This document shows positions 37,206-46,406 of a DNA stretch of 64,000 nt, piece by piece. The stretch is from positions 647,400-711,399 of the forward strand of contig NZ_WVHL01000002.1 of the NCBI RefSeq assembly GCF_009861525.1, written 5' to 3'. This DNA is from Pseudomonas sp. LD120. Its GTDB lineage: Bacteria > Pseudomonadota > Gammaproteobacteria > Pseudomonadales > Pseudomonadaceae. Made by a program: the position numbers and the translations under genes. The notes below the pieces were generated by a model that saw only the letters and a list, made by a program, of their open reading frames with translations, was not told the origin of the DNA and did no database searches. How positions within the stretch are numbered: the first letter of the stretch is position 1; the number at the start of each line of letters is the position of its first letter.

Positions 37206-39010
37206 AGCCACCCCGTCGCTCGCCCATCCTGCTGCTGGCGCTGCTGACCCTCGGTCTGGTGCTGGGGCTGGCCTTTCTCTACCTCAAGACCGTGATCAGC
37301 CAACCCTCGAACTATGCGCAGTCGCGCGACCTGATCAACCACATCAAACAGTTGAACGCGCAATGGGAAACCGAGGTGCTCAAGGCACGGATCGCCATCA
37401 GCCACAACTACGATCCGCTGGTCATGCCGGTGCAGGAAATCAACCAACTGTGGAACCAATTCGATCAGCTCTCGCAACCGGAGCAGCTGCACAATGACCC
37501 GGCGACCTGGAAAGCCAGCCATCAGGCGTTCATCAAGGCGTTCAAGGAAAAGGCCAGCCTGGTGGAGCGTTTCAAGTCCCACAACTCGGTACTGCGCAAT
37601 TCCCTGGCGTTCCTGCCCACCGCCGAAGACGATATCCAGCGCCGTTTGGCCGGCCTTGACGACGACGTGCGGCTGGAACAGAACATTGCCATCGACACCT
37701 ATGACCTGCTGCTCAGCAGCCTGGAGTTCGCCCAGGTTTCCAGCGACGACAAGGCCGCGGACATCCTCGTCGGGCTGAGCAAGCTGGCGGTCAATAAGGA
37801 ACGCCTGCCCGAACCGCTGCACGAACCGGTGGATATTCTCAGCAACCATGTCTCGCTGATCCTGCGCGAGCAGCCGGTGGTCAACGACCTGCTGGAGCGG
37901 ATCACCTCGATCCCGATCGCCCTGCGCCTGGACGACATCACCCGCCAGCTCAATCAGGATCAGTTCCAGGCCGACCAGCAGGACCAGCAGGCTCATCAGT
38001 ACCTGCTGCTGTTCGCCGCCCTGCTGGTGATGCTGATCCTCTACCTGGCCGTCAGGCTGGTACGCAGCTACGCCGTGATCCGCCGCGTGAACGGTGCCCT
38101 GCAGAGCGCCAATGAACACCTGGAACTCAGGGTCGAGGAGCGAACCCGGGAACTCAAGGATACGCAGCGTGAGCTGCTGGGCACCGCGCGTCAGGCCGGC
38201 ATGGCGGAAATTGCCAGCAATGTCCTGCACAACGTCGGTAATGTGCTCAACAGCGTGAACATCTCCAGCGAAATCCTCAGCCGTACAATTCGCACCAGCA
38301 AGACCCTGGGATTGGGCAAGGCCATGCAACTGATCAACCAGCATCAGGATGACCTCGGGCATTTTTTCACCATGGACGACAAAGGCCAATTGCTCCCCGG
38401 CTACCTCAATCAACTGGTCGAAGCGATTGCCCGTGAGCAACAGACGATGAGCGTAGAACTGGCACAGTTGGGGCGCAGCGTCGACCACATCAAGGAAATC
38501 GTCGCCACCCAGCAGTCCTATGCCGGAGCGCAGCGGTTGATCGAGCCCTTGCGCATCGCCGAGCTGATGGACGACGCCCTGCGCATGAACTCCGGGGCCC
38601 TGGCCCGGCACCAGGTGACGGTGGTCAGGGATTACAGCCCGTTGCCCTTGGTGATGGGCGACAAGCATCGCATGCTGCTGATCCTGGTCAACCTGATCAG
38701 CAACGCCAAGTACGCCATGTCCAAGCTCGACGACCATCCCCGCACCCTGACGCTGAGCGCCAGGGTGGTGGACGACCAGACCCTGAGCATCAGCGTCAAG
38801 GATGAAGGCGAAGGCATTCCCGCCGAAAACCTGACGCGGATCTTTACCCACGGTTTCACCACCCGCAAGGACGGCCATGGCTTCGGTTTGCACAGTTGCG
38901 CCCTGGCCGCCATGGAGATGGGTGGACAATTGAAAGTGCACAGCGATGGCCCTGGCCTGGGGGCCACCTTCACCCTGGAAGTCCCGCTGATCGACGCTGA
39001 GGCCCCATGA
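37202..39010 (+). CDS. Membrane histidine kinase with periplasmic all-helical (DAHL-like) sensor domain
   Basis: 602 residues. Membrane helices near residues 9-30 and about 268-288 bracket a ~230-residue all-helical periplasmic region that resembles DAHL-type sensors (LVERFKSHNSVLRNSLAFLP). A coiled coil leads to the phospho-acceptor helix, with H343 in NVLHNVGNVLNSV. The C-terminal ATPase has N box LISNAKYAM, GEGIPAENL and GHGFGLHSCALAA. It overlaps the peroxidase stop by ATGA, so both are made together. The periplasmic peroxidase product or substrate is a natural candidate signal (inference). Its ATPase resembles kinases that lack a standard HisKA profile. Confidence 0.9.
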   Translation: MKPPRRSPILLLALLTLGLVLGLAFLYLKTVISQPSNYAQSRDLINHIKQLNAQWETEVLKARIAISHNYDPLVMPVQEINQLWNQFDQLSQPEQLHNDPATWKASHQAFIKAFKEKASLVERFKSHNSVLRNSLAFLPTAEDDIQRRLAGLDDDVRLEQNIAIDTYDLLLSSLEFAQVSSDDKAADILVGLSKLAVNKERLPEPLHEPVDILSNHVSLILREQPVVNDLLERITSIPIALRLDDITRQLNQDQFQADQQDQQAHQYLLLFAALLVMLILYLAVRLVRSYAVIRRVNGALQSANEHLELRVEERTRELKDTQRELLGTARQAGMAEIASNVLHNVGNVLNSVNISSEILSRTIRTSKTLGLGKAMQLINQHQDDLGHFFTMDDKGQLLPGYLNQLVEAIAREQQTMSVELAQLGRSVDHIKEIVATQQSYAGAQRLIEPLRIAELMDDALRMNSGALARHQVTVVRDYSPLPLVMGDKHRMLLILVNLISNAKYAMSKLDDHPRTLTLSARVVDDQTLSISVKDEGEGIPAENLTRIFTHGFTTRKDGHGFGLHSCALAAMEMGGQLKVHSDGPGLGATFTLEVPLIDAEAP

Positions 39011-40425
39011 TGGACGAGTTGAGCAACCGCCGAATCCTGCTGATCGACGATACCCCGTCGATCCACGATGACTTTCGCAAGATCCTCACCCCGCCGCAGA
39101 CGGACGACGGCAGCCTGGACGACCTGGAGGCGCAACTGTTCGGCGCCCAGGTCAGGCCCCGGCAGCAGCCTTTCGAGCTAGATTCGGCCTACGGCGGCGA
39201 GGAAGGCCTGGCCATGGTCTGCCAGGCCCAGGAACAGCGACGCCCCTATGCCCTGGCGTTCGTCGACATGCGCATGCCCCGGGGCTGGGACGGGGCACAG
39301 ACCGTAGAGCGACTCTGGCAGCAGGATCCCCAACTGCAAGTGGTGGTCTGCACCGCCTACACCGACTACTCCTGGGAGGAATTGCTGGAACGCCTGCAAG
39401 GGCACCATCGCCTGCTGATCCTGAAAAAGCCCTTTGACAACATCGAAGTCCAGCAGATGGCCAGCACCCTGACCAGCAAGTGGGAGATGACCGCCCGCGC
39501 ACTTCTGCAAATGCACCACCTGGAGCACCTGGTGGAACAGCGTACCGAGGATCTGAAACAGGCTGGCGCGGCGCTGCGACTGCAGATTGACGAACGCAAG
39601 CAGCTGGAAAACCAGCTGGTGCAATCGGAAAAGCTGGCCTCCCTCGGCCAACTGGCTGCCGGGGTCGCCCACGAGATCAACAACCCTATCGGCTTTGTCT
39701 CCTCCAACCTTGGCAGCCTGGCGGGCTATCTGCAGCAGCTCAACCAGATGCTCAGTGCCTACCGCCAGAGTGAGGAAGCCATCAATGATCCGGGGTTGCG
39801 TAAGCGCTTGCAGAGCCTGCGCGAGAGCATCGATCTGGACTTCCTCCAGGAGGACATTCCGGTGCTGATCAAGGAGTCCAAGGAAGGCATCGGCCGGGTG
39901 GCGCAGATCGTCAAGGACCTGAAGAACTTCTCCCGGGTCGACAGCGATCAGCAATGGCAACTGGCGAACCTGCAACAGGGCATCAACTCGACCCTGAACA
40001 TCGTGGCCAACGAACTCAAGTACAAGGCCGACCTGGTCACCGACTACCAGCCGCTACCGGAAATCGAGTGCCTGCCCTCGCAACTCAATCAAGTGGTGAT
40101 GAACCTGGTGGTCAACGCGGCTCAGGCCATCGGCCCTGAACGCGGCACCATCACCCTGCGCAACGGCGTCGAAGGCGACCGGGTCTGGCTGGAAGTCAGC
40201 GACACCGGCTGCGGCATCGACGAAGGGCATCTGGCGAAGATCTTCGACCCGTTCTTTACCACCAAGCCGGTGGGCCAAGGGACGGGCCTGGGTCTGTCGC
40301 TGTCCTATGGAATCGTCCAGAAGCACGGCGGGCAGATCAGCGTGCACAGCCAGCCCGGCGTCGGCAGCACGTTTCGCGTCGAGCTGCCGATCCGCCAGGA
40401 GCATCAAGCCGCGCCAGCGCACTGA
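39007..40425 (+). CDS. Receiver-histidine kinase hybrid with long-type receiver
   Basis: 472 residues, soluble. The N-terminal receiver is the same unusual long type as in the protein at 34292: [19 protein letters not shown], a ~25-residue insertion, D87 in [23 protein letters not shown] and ILKKPF. A coiled coil leads to a HisKA helix with H222 in [14 protein letters not shown] and a complete ATPase ([34 protein letters not shown]). It is probably phosphorylated by the upstream kinase and could pass phosphate to further receivers such as 32745 or 34292. It overlaps the upstream kinase by ATGA and is the last gene of the operon. Confidence 0.9.
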   Translation: MMDELSNRRILLIDDTPSIHDDFRKILTPPQTDDGSLDDLEAQLFGAQVRPRQQPFELDSAYGGEEGLAMVCQAQEQRRPYALAFVDMRMPRGWDGAQTVERLWQQDPQLQVVVCTAYTDYSWEELLERLQGHHRLLILKKPFDNIEVQQMASTLTSKWEMTARALLQMHHLEHLVEQRTEDLKQAGAALRLQIDERKQLENQLVQSEKLASLGQLAAGVAHEINNPIGFVSSNLGSLAGYLQQLNQMLSAYRQSEEAINDPGLRKRLQSLRESIDLDFLQEDIPVLIKESKEGIGRVAQIVKDLKNFSRVDSDQQWQLANLQQGINSTLNIVANELKYKADLVTDYQPLPEIECLPSQLNQVVMNLVVNAAQAIGPERGTITLRNGVEGDRVWLEVSDTGCGIDEGHLAKIFDPFFTTKPVGQGTGLGLSLSYGIVQKHGGQISVHSQPGVGSTFRVELPIRQEHQAAPAH

Positions 40426-40460
40426 GGCGTCGCCGAGCCGAGCACCAGCCCGGAGCGCTT

Positions 40461-43031
40461 TCAGGTGATCGACCGCGAGGCCCGAGAGGCCTCGCCGAAC
40501 AGCGCCAGCAGCGCCTCCTGGTCCAGCGGCGACCCCAAGTACGCGCCTTGCACCTCATCGCAGTGAATGTCGCGCAACACCCTGAGCTGCTCCGGGGTTT
40601 CCACCTCTTCGGCGACCACCCGCAAGGCCAGCGCGTGCCCCAGGCTGACAATCGCTTCGACGATCGAACGGCCGGCATCATTGTGGTGCAGCCGGGCGAC
40701 GAAACTGCTGTCGATCTTCAGGCCGTCCAGGGGGAAGGTCTGCAGGTATTGCAGTGCCGAGTAGCCGGTGCCGAAGTCATCGATCAGAAGTTGGACCCCA
40801 AGGGACTTGAGCCCCTGCATGATGGTCAGCACATGGCGGCTGTCGTCGAGCAGCACCTTGTCGGTCATTTGCAGTTCCAGGCGCGACGGCTCGAAACCGC
40901 TCTGCTTGAGCACCGCAGCGGTCCTCGCCAGCAACTGCCCGCGCTGGAACTCAGCGGGTGCCAGTTTCACCGCCAGCAGCAGGCGCTCCGGCCAGGCGCG
41001 GGCCGCTCGGCAAGCGGCCTGCAATACCCAGTTGCTCAACGGCAGGATCAGGCCGGTGTCTTCGGCAATCGGCAGGAAGACTTCCGGCCCCAACAGCCCG
41101 CGCCGCGGATGCTGCCAGCGCACCAGGGCTTCGGCACCGATCAGTTGCCGATCAGACAGGCGAAAGCGTGGCTCGAACTGCAGTATCAACTGATCCTGCT
41201 CGATGGCATGGCGCAGGTCACGCTCCAACTGACGCCGCTCGATGATCCGCGCGTTCATGTCCGCGGCATAGAAACGCCAGGTGCTGCGCCCCGCGGCCTT
41301 GGCCTCATAGAGGGCAATATCGGCGAAGCGCAGCAGTTCTTCGGCCTGCACCGCGTCCGCCGGGGCTCGGGCAATACCAATGCTGGCGCTGATGAACACC
41401 TCATGTTCGGCAATGTAGAACGGCGCTTCGATACGCTCGATCAGCCGGCGGCACAGGCCTTCGATTTCGAGCGCAGCCACCTGCCCCGGCACCACCAGGA
41501 CAAATTCGTCACCGCCGACCCGAGCCACCAGATCCTCACCGCGCAAACAGTGCGCCAGACGCTGGGACACTTCGTGCAGCACCTGATCACCTGCGGCGTG
41601 TCCCAACAGATCGTTCACCGGCTTGAAGCGATCAAGGTCGACGCTGAGCATCAACAGCGGCTCTTGCAAGGTGGGCATGGCCTGCAACTTGCCTTCCAGA
41701 AACTCCTGCATATGAGTGCGATTGGCCAACCCGGTGAGGGCATCGTGCAGGGACAAGTACTCGACTCGCCGACGCGCCGCGACTTCCTCGGTAATGTCAC
41801 TGGCGGTGCCGCGGTACCCCCCGGCGGCCATGGCCCGCACCGAAAGACGGCAAACCCGTGACTGCCCGTCGCCATCCAAATAAGCACATTGCAGCACCGC
41901 CTGGGAGCGCCGTTCCGGGTCGCCCAACCAACTGCGCAACGATCCCTGCTCGGGGCTCAGCAGCTGATCCATCTCCAGCCCCAAGGCCGATTGGCGGGTC
42001 AGCCCGGTGAGCACCTCGAAACGCTCGGAGAGGTAAGTGAAGCGCAGCTGTGGGTCGACTTCCCAGATCCAGTCGGACGCTGCCTCAGCGACATCACGAA
42101 AGCGCTCTTCGCTGGAAGCCAAGGCACAACGGCTGGCATGCAGGGCCTGAACCTGGGCATCCATCACCCGCGCCGCGGTGGCGGCCCGGCGCAATAAAAA
42201 CAGGGCCAGCAGCCCTATCAGCAGCCCGGCCAGCAGCAACAGCGGTATCACCAGCACCAACAATTGATGGCCCGGCAGCGCCGGATGCCATTGCAGGGTT
42301 CCCGCGCCATCGGGCAAGTCCAGGGTGGGCAGCGCGTCGGCCTGTCCGGCGTGGGCCAGTTGCAATTGCTCGATGTCCAAGGTCCGCCCCAGGGCCAACA
42401 ACCGCGCCGGGTCGAGCCGGGCGACGAAGATCAACACCGACTGCAGGCCGTTATCGGCACGCACTTGAGGATCGTTGCCAGGACTCAGCACATTGGCCAC
42501 CGCCAAAGCCGGCGTGCCGGCAACCGACAAGTAACGGCCGACCACCTCGCCCGCCCCCGCTCCACGGGCATCCGCCACCAGCGCCGCCAACGACGCTCCC
42601 AGCCAGTCGCGGGCGTCGACCGACTGCGGACGGCCGGCCACCAAGGCGTACACGGTACGACCCGCCGGGTTGATCACAAACACCCCGTCGAAACCCAGTT
42701 CGCGGTACAGGTTCGGACCGAAGTTCTGTCGGGTGAAGGCCCAGTCCAGATCGACGTTCAGGTGCAGGTGCTGGTAGGCATCGCCCCACAGAGCGTAGTC
42801 CTTGAGGGTGACTCGAGCGTTGCTGTCGAACGATTGCAACGCCTTTTCGATGTCCAGGCGGTTGTGCTGCTCAGCGGTGAGGTTCTGATCCAGGGCGATG
42901 TACACCAGCAGCACGCTGGCGAATAGAAACAGCGCCAGCAGCAGCCCCGAGCACCCCAGCAAGGTGGCCCGGGTCAGCGCCTGATTAGAAAGACTGCGCC
43001 CAGGTGACGGATCAAGAACAAGATTTTCCAT
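40461..43031 (-). CDS. CHASE4-PAS-GGDEF-EAL membrane protein with degenerate EAL domain
   Basis: 856 residues. Two membrane helices (about 22-45 and 255-280) enclose a periplasmic CHASE4-type domain (KDYALWGDAYQHL). A PAS domain (about 305-425, EERFRDVAEAASDWIWEV) precedes a GGDEF domain with an intact ARVGGDEF and an RGED inhibitory site five residues before it, so cyclase activity is likely. The EAL domain keeps EALVRW, DDFGTGYSAL and KIDSSF but has AVKLAPAEF where the metal-binding asparagine is expected and LELQMTDKVL for LELEITES. Phosphodiesterase activity is therefore doubtful. The start at 43031 follows AGGAG. Convergent with the operon ending at 40425. Confidence 0.9.
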   Translation of the reverse strand: MENLVLDPSPGRSLSNQALTRATLLGCSGLLLALFLFASVLLVYIALDQNLTAEQHNRLDIEKALQSFDSNARVTLKDYALWGDAYQHLHLNVDLDWAFTRQNFGPNLYRELGFDGVFVINPAGRTVYALVAGRPQSVDARDWLGASLAALVADARGAGAGEVVGRYLSVAGTPALAVANVLSPGNDPQVRADNGLQSVLIFVARLDPARLLALGRTLDIEQLQLAHAGQADALPTLDLPDGAGTLQWHPALPGHQLLVLVIPLLLLAGLLIGLLALFLLRRAATAARVMDAQVQALHASRCALASSEERFRDVAEAASDWIWEVDPQLRFTYLSERFEVLTGLTRQSALGLEMDQLLSPEQGSLRSWLGDPERRSQAVLQCAYLDGDGQSRVCRLSVRAMAAGGYRGTASDITEEVAARRRVEYLSLHDALTGLANRTHMQEFLEGKLQAMPTLQEPLLMLSVDLDRFKPVNDLLGHAAGDQVLHEVSQRLAHCLRGEDLVARVGGDEFVLVVPGQVAALEIEGLCRRLIERIEAPFYIAEHEVFISASIGIARAPADAVQAEELLRFADIALYEAKAAGRSTWRFYAADMNARIIERRQLERDLRHAIEQDQLILQFEPRFRLSDRQLIGAEALVRWQHPRRGLLGPEVFLPIAEDTGLILPLSNWVLQAACRAARAWPERLLLAVKLAPAEFQRGQLLARTAAVLKQSGFEPSRLELQMTDKVLLDDSRHVLTIMQGLKSLGVQLLIDDFGTGYSALQYLQTFPLDGLKIDSSFVARLHHNDAGRSIVEAIVSLGHALALRVVAEEVETPEQLRVLRDIHCDEVQGAYLGSPLDQEALLALFGEASRASRSIT

Positions 43032-43236
43032 AGTGCTCCTGGCGCCATAACGACAACCCAACCAGCAAGATCCAGCCTCAACACGGTCCTTGAAGAGGCT
43101 CGCCCTTGCTTATGACGATAGACACTATTTTCCCGCTAGTCCTTAAGACAAGCCCTGAAATACGCGGGTTCTGCAGTTGCCATGGGCCGGCACCGGGACC
43201 TGGCGCGGCCTGTGCGCCAGAGTCCGCGCCAGACAA

Positions 43237-44184
43237 TCAAGCGCCCAAGCCCCCTGGGGCCAGCACGGGCAATTGTTCTACCTGGTGGTAAAGGTCCAGC
43301 CCCAGCCGCAGGGCCATGTCCACCACGGCCTCGGCGCTGGTCGAGGCGCCGCCGACACGCAGGACCGCATCGCAGCGTTCCAGCAAGCGCTCGGCCTGGG
43401 CCTTGAAGCGCTCGTCGCGCGCGCCATCCTTGACCACGCTGGAATTTGCCATCGGCGCGGCGGGCAGACCCAGCCAGGCTGCCGACAGCGCAATATGCCC
43501 CGCCGCCAGCACCTGGGCCGCGCAGTGTTCCAGGACCAGGGCCTGGGCCGGATCGGCGCCGCATTCCCCTGGACAAAGGCCGATCACCAGCACCATCAGG
43601 CGGCGGGGCTTGAGCACATGCAACTGCAGGTACTGCAGGAGCATGATGGTCTTGCCGTCGACAATTGCACCGTGCTGGATCATGTCCAGGGCCTGGTCGA
43701 TATCCAGTTCCAGGACCTCGATGTCTTCGCCTTCGTGCTCCAGCCCGCCGCCTTCATCGATGCGGTCTTCAGCCTGGTAATGGCCGATGAAGAAATGCAC
43801 CCGCTCGGTCACCGAACCCGGGCTCATGAACGCGTCGAAGACCTTCTGCACCTCGCCCACCCGGCAGCCGGTTTCCTCTTGCGCTTCCTGGCGGATGCGC
43901 ACTTCCGGGCTGGCGTTGTCCAGCAGCCCGGCGGCAGTCTCGATCAGGTAACCGCTGTGATCGTTGACGAAGGCCGGCATGCGGAACTGCCGGGTCAGCA
44001 GCACCGTGCGCCGTTCCAGGTTGTACAGCAGGATCGTCGCACCGTTGCCGCGGTCGTAGACTTCACGCTCCTGGGCCTGCCAACTGCCATCGCGGCGGCG
44101 CAGTTCGAAGCTGTATTTCTTCAGCACGTACCAGTTGTCGGAGAGGGTCTGTTCGGCGGTGATACGGATCGACTCCTCGCTCAT
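43237..44184 (-). CDS. nudK: Nudix hydrolase (NudK-like) with extra C-terminal domain
   Basis: 315 residues. The first ~195 match GDP-mannose/ADP-sugar pyrophosphatases of the NudK group: [30 protein letters not shown] and the Nudix box ending REAQEETG (here [13 protein letters not shown]), then [16 protein letters not shown]. Standard NudK ends near residue 190. Here about 115 further residues follow (from [10 protein letters not shown]), whose shape ([49 protein letters not shown]) recalls nucleoside-2-deoxyribosyltransferase/DUF4406 folds. The fused domain may process the nucleotide product (inference). The start overlaps the stop of the SMI1/KNR4 gene by ATGA. Confidence 0.82.
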   Translation of the reverse strand: MSEESIRITAEQTLSDNWYVLKKYSFELRRRDGSWQAQEREVYDRGNGATILLYNLERRTVLLTRQFRMPAFVNDHSGYLIETAAGLLDNASPEVRIRQEAQEETGCRVGEVQKVFDAFMSPGSVTERVHFFIGHYQAEDRIDEGGGLEHEGEDIEVLELDIDQALDMIQHGAIVDGKTIMLLQYLQLHVLKPRRLMVLVIGLCPGECGADPAQALVLEHCAAQVLAAGHIALSAAWLGLPAAPMANSSVVKDGARDERFKAQAERLLERCDAVLRVGGASTSAEAVVDMALRLGLDLYHQVEQLPVLAPGGLGA

Positions 44185-45152
44185 GACTGCTCCTGAGTGT
44201 GTGGGCCGGTGGGACGAAACTGCGACAATTGTTCCAGCAACTGCGCGCGGTACCCCGGGGTCAGGGCAAACCCGCCCGCCGCCTGACGCATATGACCGTC
44301 CGCCAGCCGCGCGCGGAACCAGTCGCGGATGAAATCCGGGGCGTAACCGCCGGTGCCGAAGCCCTTGGCGAAGGCGATCATCTCGCGGTAGGCCTCCAGG
44401 TACTGTTCTTCGCTCGTCACCGGGTGGCGGTTCTGGTACAGCCAGAACTGCAGGTCATACAGCAGTTGCGACAATGGGTCGGCGTGCAAGGCAAAGTAGC
44501 GCTTGTCCCGGACGATGCGCAGGGCGATCTGGCGGATCAGCGGCCCCAGGTCGGGCACATCGCGAAAGTGTTCGAGCAGCGCCTCCAGCAGCGGCGAGAA
44601 CGGCGCGCTGGCGACCTTGTCCAGGTCGTCCTGGTAATCCTGCTCCGAGGTGTCGTAGACCTCCCAGGACACCAGGCCGCGGACAAAGGCCTCGAAGTTC
44701 GGCGCCAGCACGGTCACCGCGTAGTCGCCCTCCTGGTCCACATGCACCACCCGAGGTTCACCCTCGAGGCCGCATTCGCTGTAGTCCAGAGCAATCATGT
44801 CGTGCCCGGCGGACGGGCAATCGCAGATGTACACCCCCAGGTCCGGGTAGCCCCAGTCCTCGATACTGAAACGACTGCCGAGCCGGCCTCCCAGGGAGCG
44901 GCCCGGGGTAACACCGATGCTGATGAAGCTGTCGATTTCACAGTAGTCATCCCCCATGGGGAAACACGTGAGGTTCGGGCGACCGCCGTTGTAGCGGCGC
45001 ATGAAGGCCACATAGGATGCCGGCAGCCGGTAGCCCAGGAGTTGTTGCACTTCGCCGATCAGCTCGTCGCTGGGGGCTGGCTGCCTGATCTTGGCACTCA
45101 GGTCATGGTCCCAGAACGCGTCCAGGTCGATGTCGTGGGGAAAGTCGCTCAT
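44181..45152 (-). CDS. SMI1/KNR4-family protein
   Basis: 323 residues if started at [11 protein letters not shown]; in-frame ATGs at 45161 and 45200 are alternatives and the ribosome site is weak for all. The N-terminal half fits the SMI1/KNR4 (SUKH) fold: [41 protein letters not shown] and [13 protein letters not shown]. The C-terminal ~130 residues are not recognised. SUKH proteins often act as immunity factors to contact-dependent or nuclease toxins, but no toxin gene is adjacent. It is translationally coupled to the Nudix gene. Confidence 0.8.
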   Translation of the reverse strand: MSDFPHDIDLDAFWDHDLSAKIRQPAPSDELIGEVQQLLGYRLPASYVAFMRRYNGGRPNLTCFPMGDDYCEIDSFISIGVTPGRSLGGRLGSRFSIEDWGYPDLGVYICDCPSAGHDMIALDYSECGLEGEPRVVHVDQEGDYAVTVLAPNFEAFVRGLVSWEVYDTSEQDYQDDLDKVASAPFSPLLEALLEHFRDVPDLGPLIRQIALRIVRDKRYFALHADPLSQLLYDLQFWLYQNRHPVTSEEQYLEAYREMIAFAKGFGTGGYAPDFIRDWFRARLADGHMRQAAGGFALTPGYRAQLLEQLSQFRPTGPHTQEQS

Positions 45153-45219
45153 CCGATGCATCCGTTGCGGTTGAAGGTCGGCCTGTGCCGAAAGCTGCAC
45201 AGGCTACCGCAATCCTGCT

Positions 45220-45534
45220 TCAGAGCCACCAGCGCAGAAGGAAAAAGAACCCCATGCTCAGCAGCATGCTGAGCAGGGTATTGCGGGTGTAGATCACCAG
45301 CACGATGGCCACCAGCGAGCTCAGCAGGTAGGGGTTGTCCCAGTGCAGATTCAACTGGTGGTCGGGCATGAACACGATCGGCCCGCAGATGGCCGTGAGC
45401 ATGCCCGGCACCGCAAAGCCGAGGAACTGCCGGGCATTGCTGCTCAAGCGCAGCGGCAGGCGCGGTTCGAGAAACACGTAGCGATTGAGAAAGACCAACA
45501 GGCCCATGCCGAAGATGACTGCCCAGACCATCAT
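45220..45534 (-). CDS. azlD: Branched-chain amino acid export, small subunit AzlD
   Basis: 104-residue membrane protein with about four hydrophobic segments and the AzlD pattern (FGMGLLVFLNRYVFL, ARQFLGFAVPGMLTAICGPI). It works with AzlC to export branched-chain or related amino acids. The start overlaps the azlC stop (ATGATG), indicating translational coupling; the second ATG three bases on is an alternative. Confidence 0.88.
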   Translation of the reverse strand: MMVWAVIFGMGLLVFLNRYVFLEPRLPLRLSSNARQFLGFAVPGMLTAICGPIVFMPDHQLNLHWDNPYLLSSLVAIVLVIYTRNTLLSMLLSMGFFFLLRWWL

Positions 45535-46229
45535 GCTTGCCCCCGATACAGTTTGTTGCAGACAAAACCCGCACTCATCCCCGCCAGGCCCGATAACACA
45601 AGGGCCGAGCCCCACTGCCAGTAGCTGAACAGCACCGAGCAGAACAGCGACACCGCGACACAGACCACGGTGGGCACATTGCGCACCAGCGGCGTGATCA
45701 GGGCGATGAAGGTGGCGGCGATGGAAAAGTCCAGGCCCAGGTGTTCCAGGCCGGGAATGCTCTTGCCCAGCACGATGCCCAGCAAGGTGAACAGGTTCCA
45801 GGCCACGTAGAAGGTCAGGCCCACGCCCAGGGCGTACCAGCGGTCGAACTGCTGCTTGTCGTGGGCGCTGGTCAAGGCGAACAGCTCATCGGTGAGCAGA
45901 AAGCCCAGGCCCACTCGCCAGCGCCCGGGCAAGGGCGAGATCACCGAACGCATACTCATGCCGTAGAGCAGGTGCTGGGAGGTCAGCAGCAGCGTGGTCA
46001 GGAGGATCGAGAAGATCCCGGCCCCGCCCTTGAGCATGCCGATGGCCACCAGTTGCGCGGCACCGGCGAAGACGATGCTCGACAGCCCCTGGCCCTGCAA
46101 CGGCGTGAGATTGGCCTCGATGGCCATGGAACCGGCCAGCAGCCCCCAGGGCGCGGTGGCCAGGGACAGCGGCATAATGGCGATGGCACCGCGGATAAAC
46201 GCGGCACGGGGTAGAAGAACGCTGGACAT
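45531..46229 (-). CDS. azlC: Branched-chain amino acid export, large subunit AzlC
   Basis: 232-residue inner-membrane protein of the AzlC family. Typical segments are FIRGAIAIMPLSLATAPWGLLAG, AGAAQLVAIGMLKGGA, TSQHLLYGMSMR and FLLTDELFALT. I used the ATG giving MSSVLLPRAAF; an upstream in-frame extension to 46370 reads like leader sequence without family similarity. First gene of an azlCD pair. Confidence 0.88.
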   Translation of the reverse strand: MSSVLLPRAAFIRGAIAIMPLSLATAPWGLLAGSMAIEANLTPLQGQGLSSIVFAGAAQLVAIGMLKGGAGIFSILLTTLLLTSQHLLYGMSMRSVISPLPGRWRVGLGFLLTDELFALTSAHDKQQFDRWYALGVGLTFYVAWNLFTLLGIVLGKSIPGLEHLGLDFSIAATFIALITPLVRNVPTVVCVAVSLFCSVLFSYWQWGSALVLSGLAGMSAGFVCNKLYRGQA

Positions 46230-46358
46230 AACAGCCTGCACACAGATGACGGACGCTGACTGTGCCACCTTGGCAACGCCCCTGGCTTGAACGATCTTGC
46301 GCAATTCCCCGCCCTCGCAGGCGCGGGCGCCTATCGGCAATGCACGGCCGGAAACGAC

Positions 46359-46380
46359 AACGCCCCTCACGATGGAGGGG
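46359..46380 (-). terminator. Rho-independent terminator after fabV
   Basis: Stem CGCCCCTC / GAGGGGCG with a six-base loop, 27 bases beyond the fabV stop. On the minus strand it is followed by TTGTCGTTT. Confidence 0.65.
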
Positions 46381-46406
46381 CGCTGCCTGGTGACGCTAGA
46401 CGCGGA

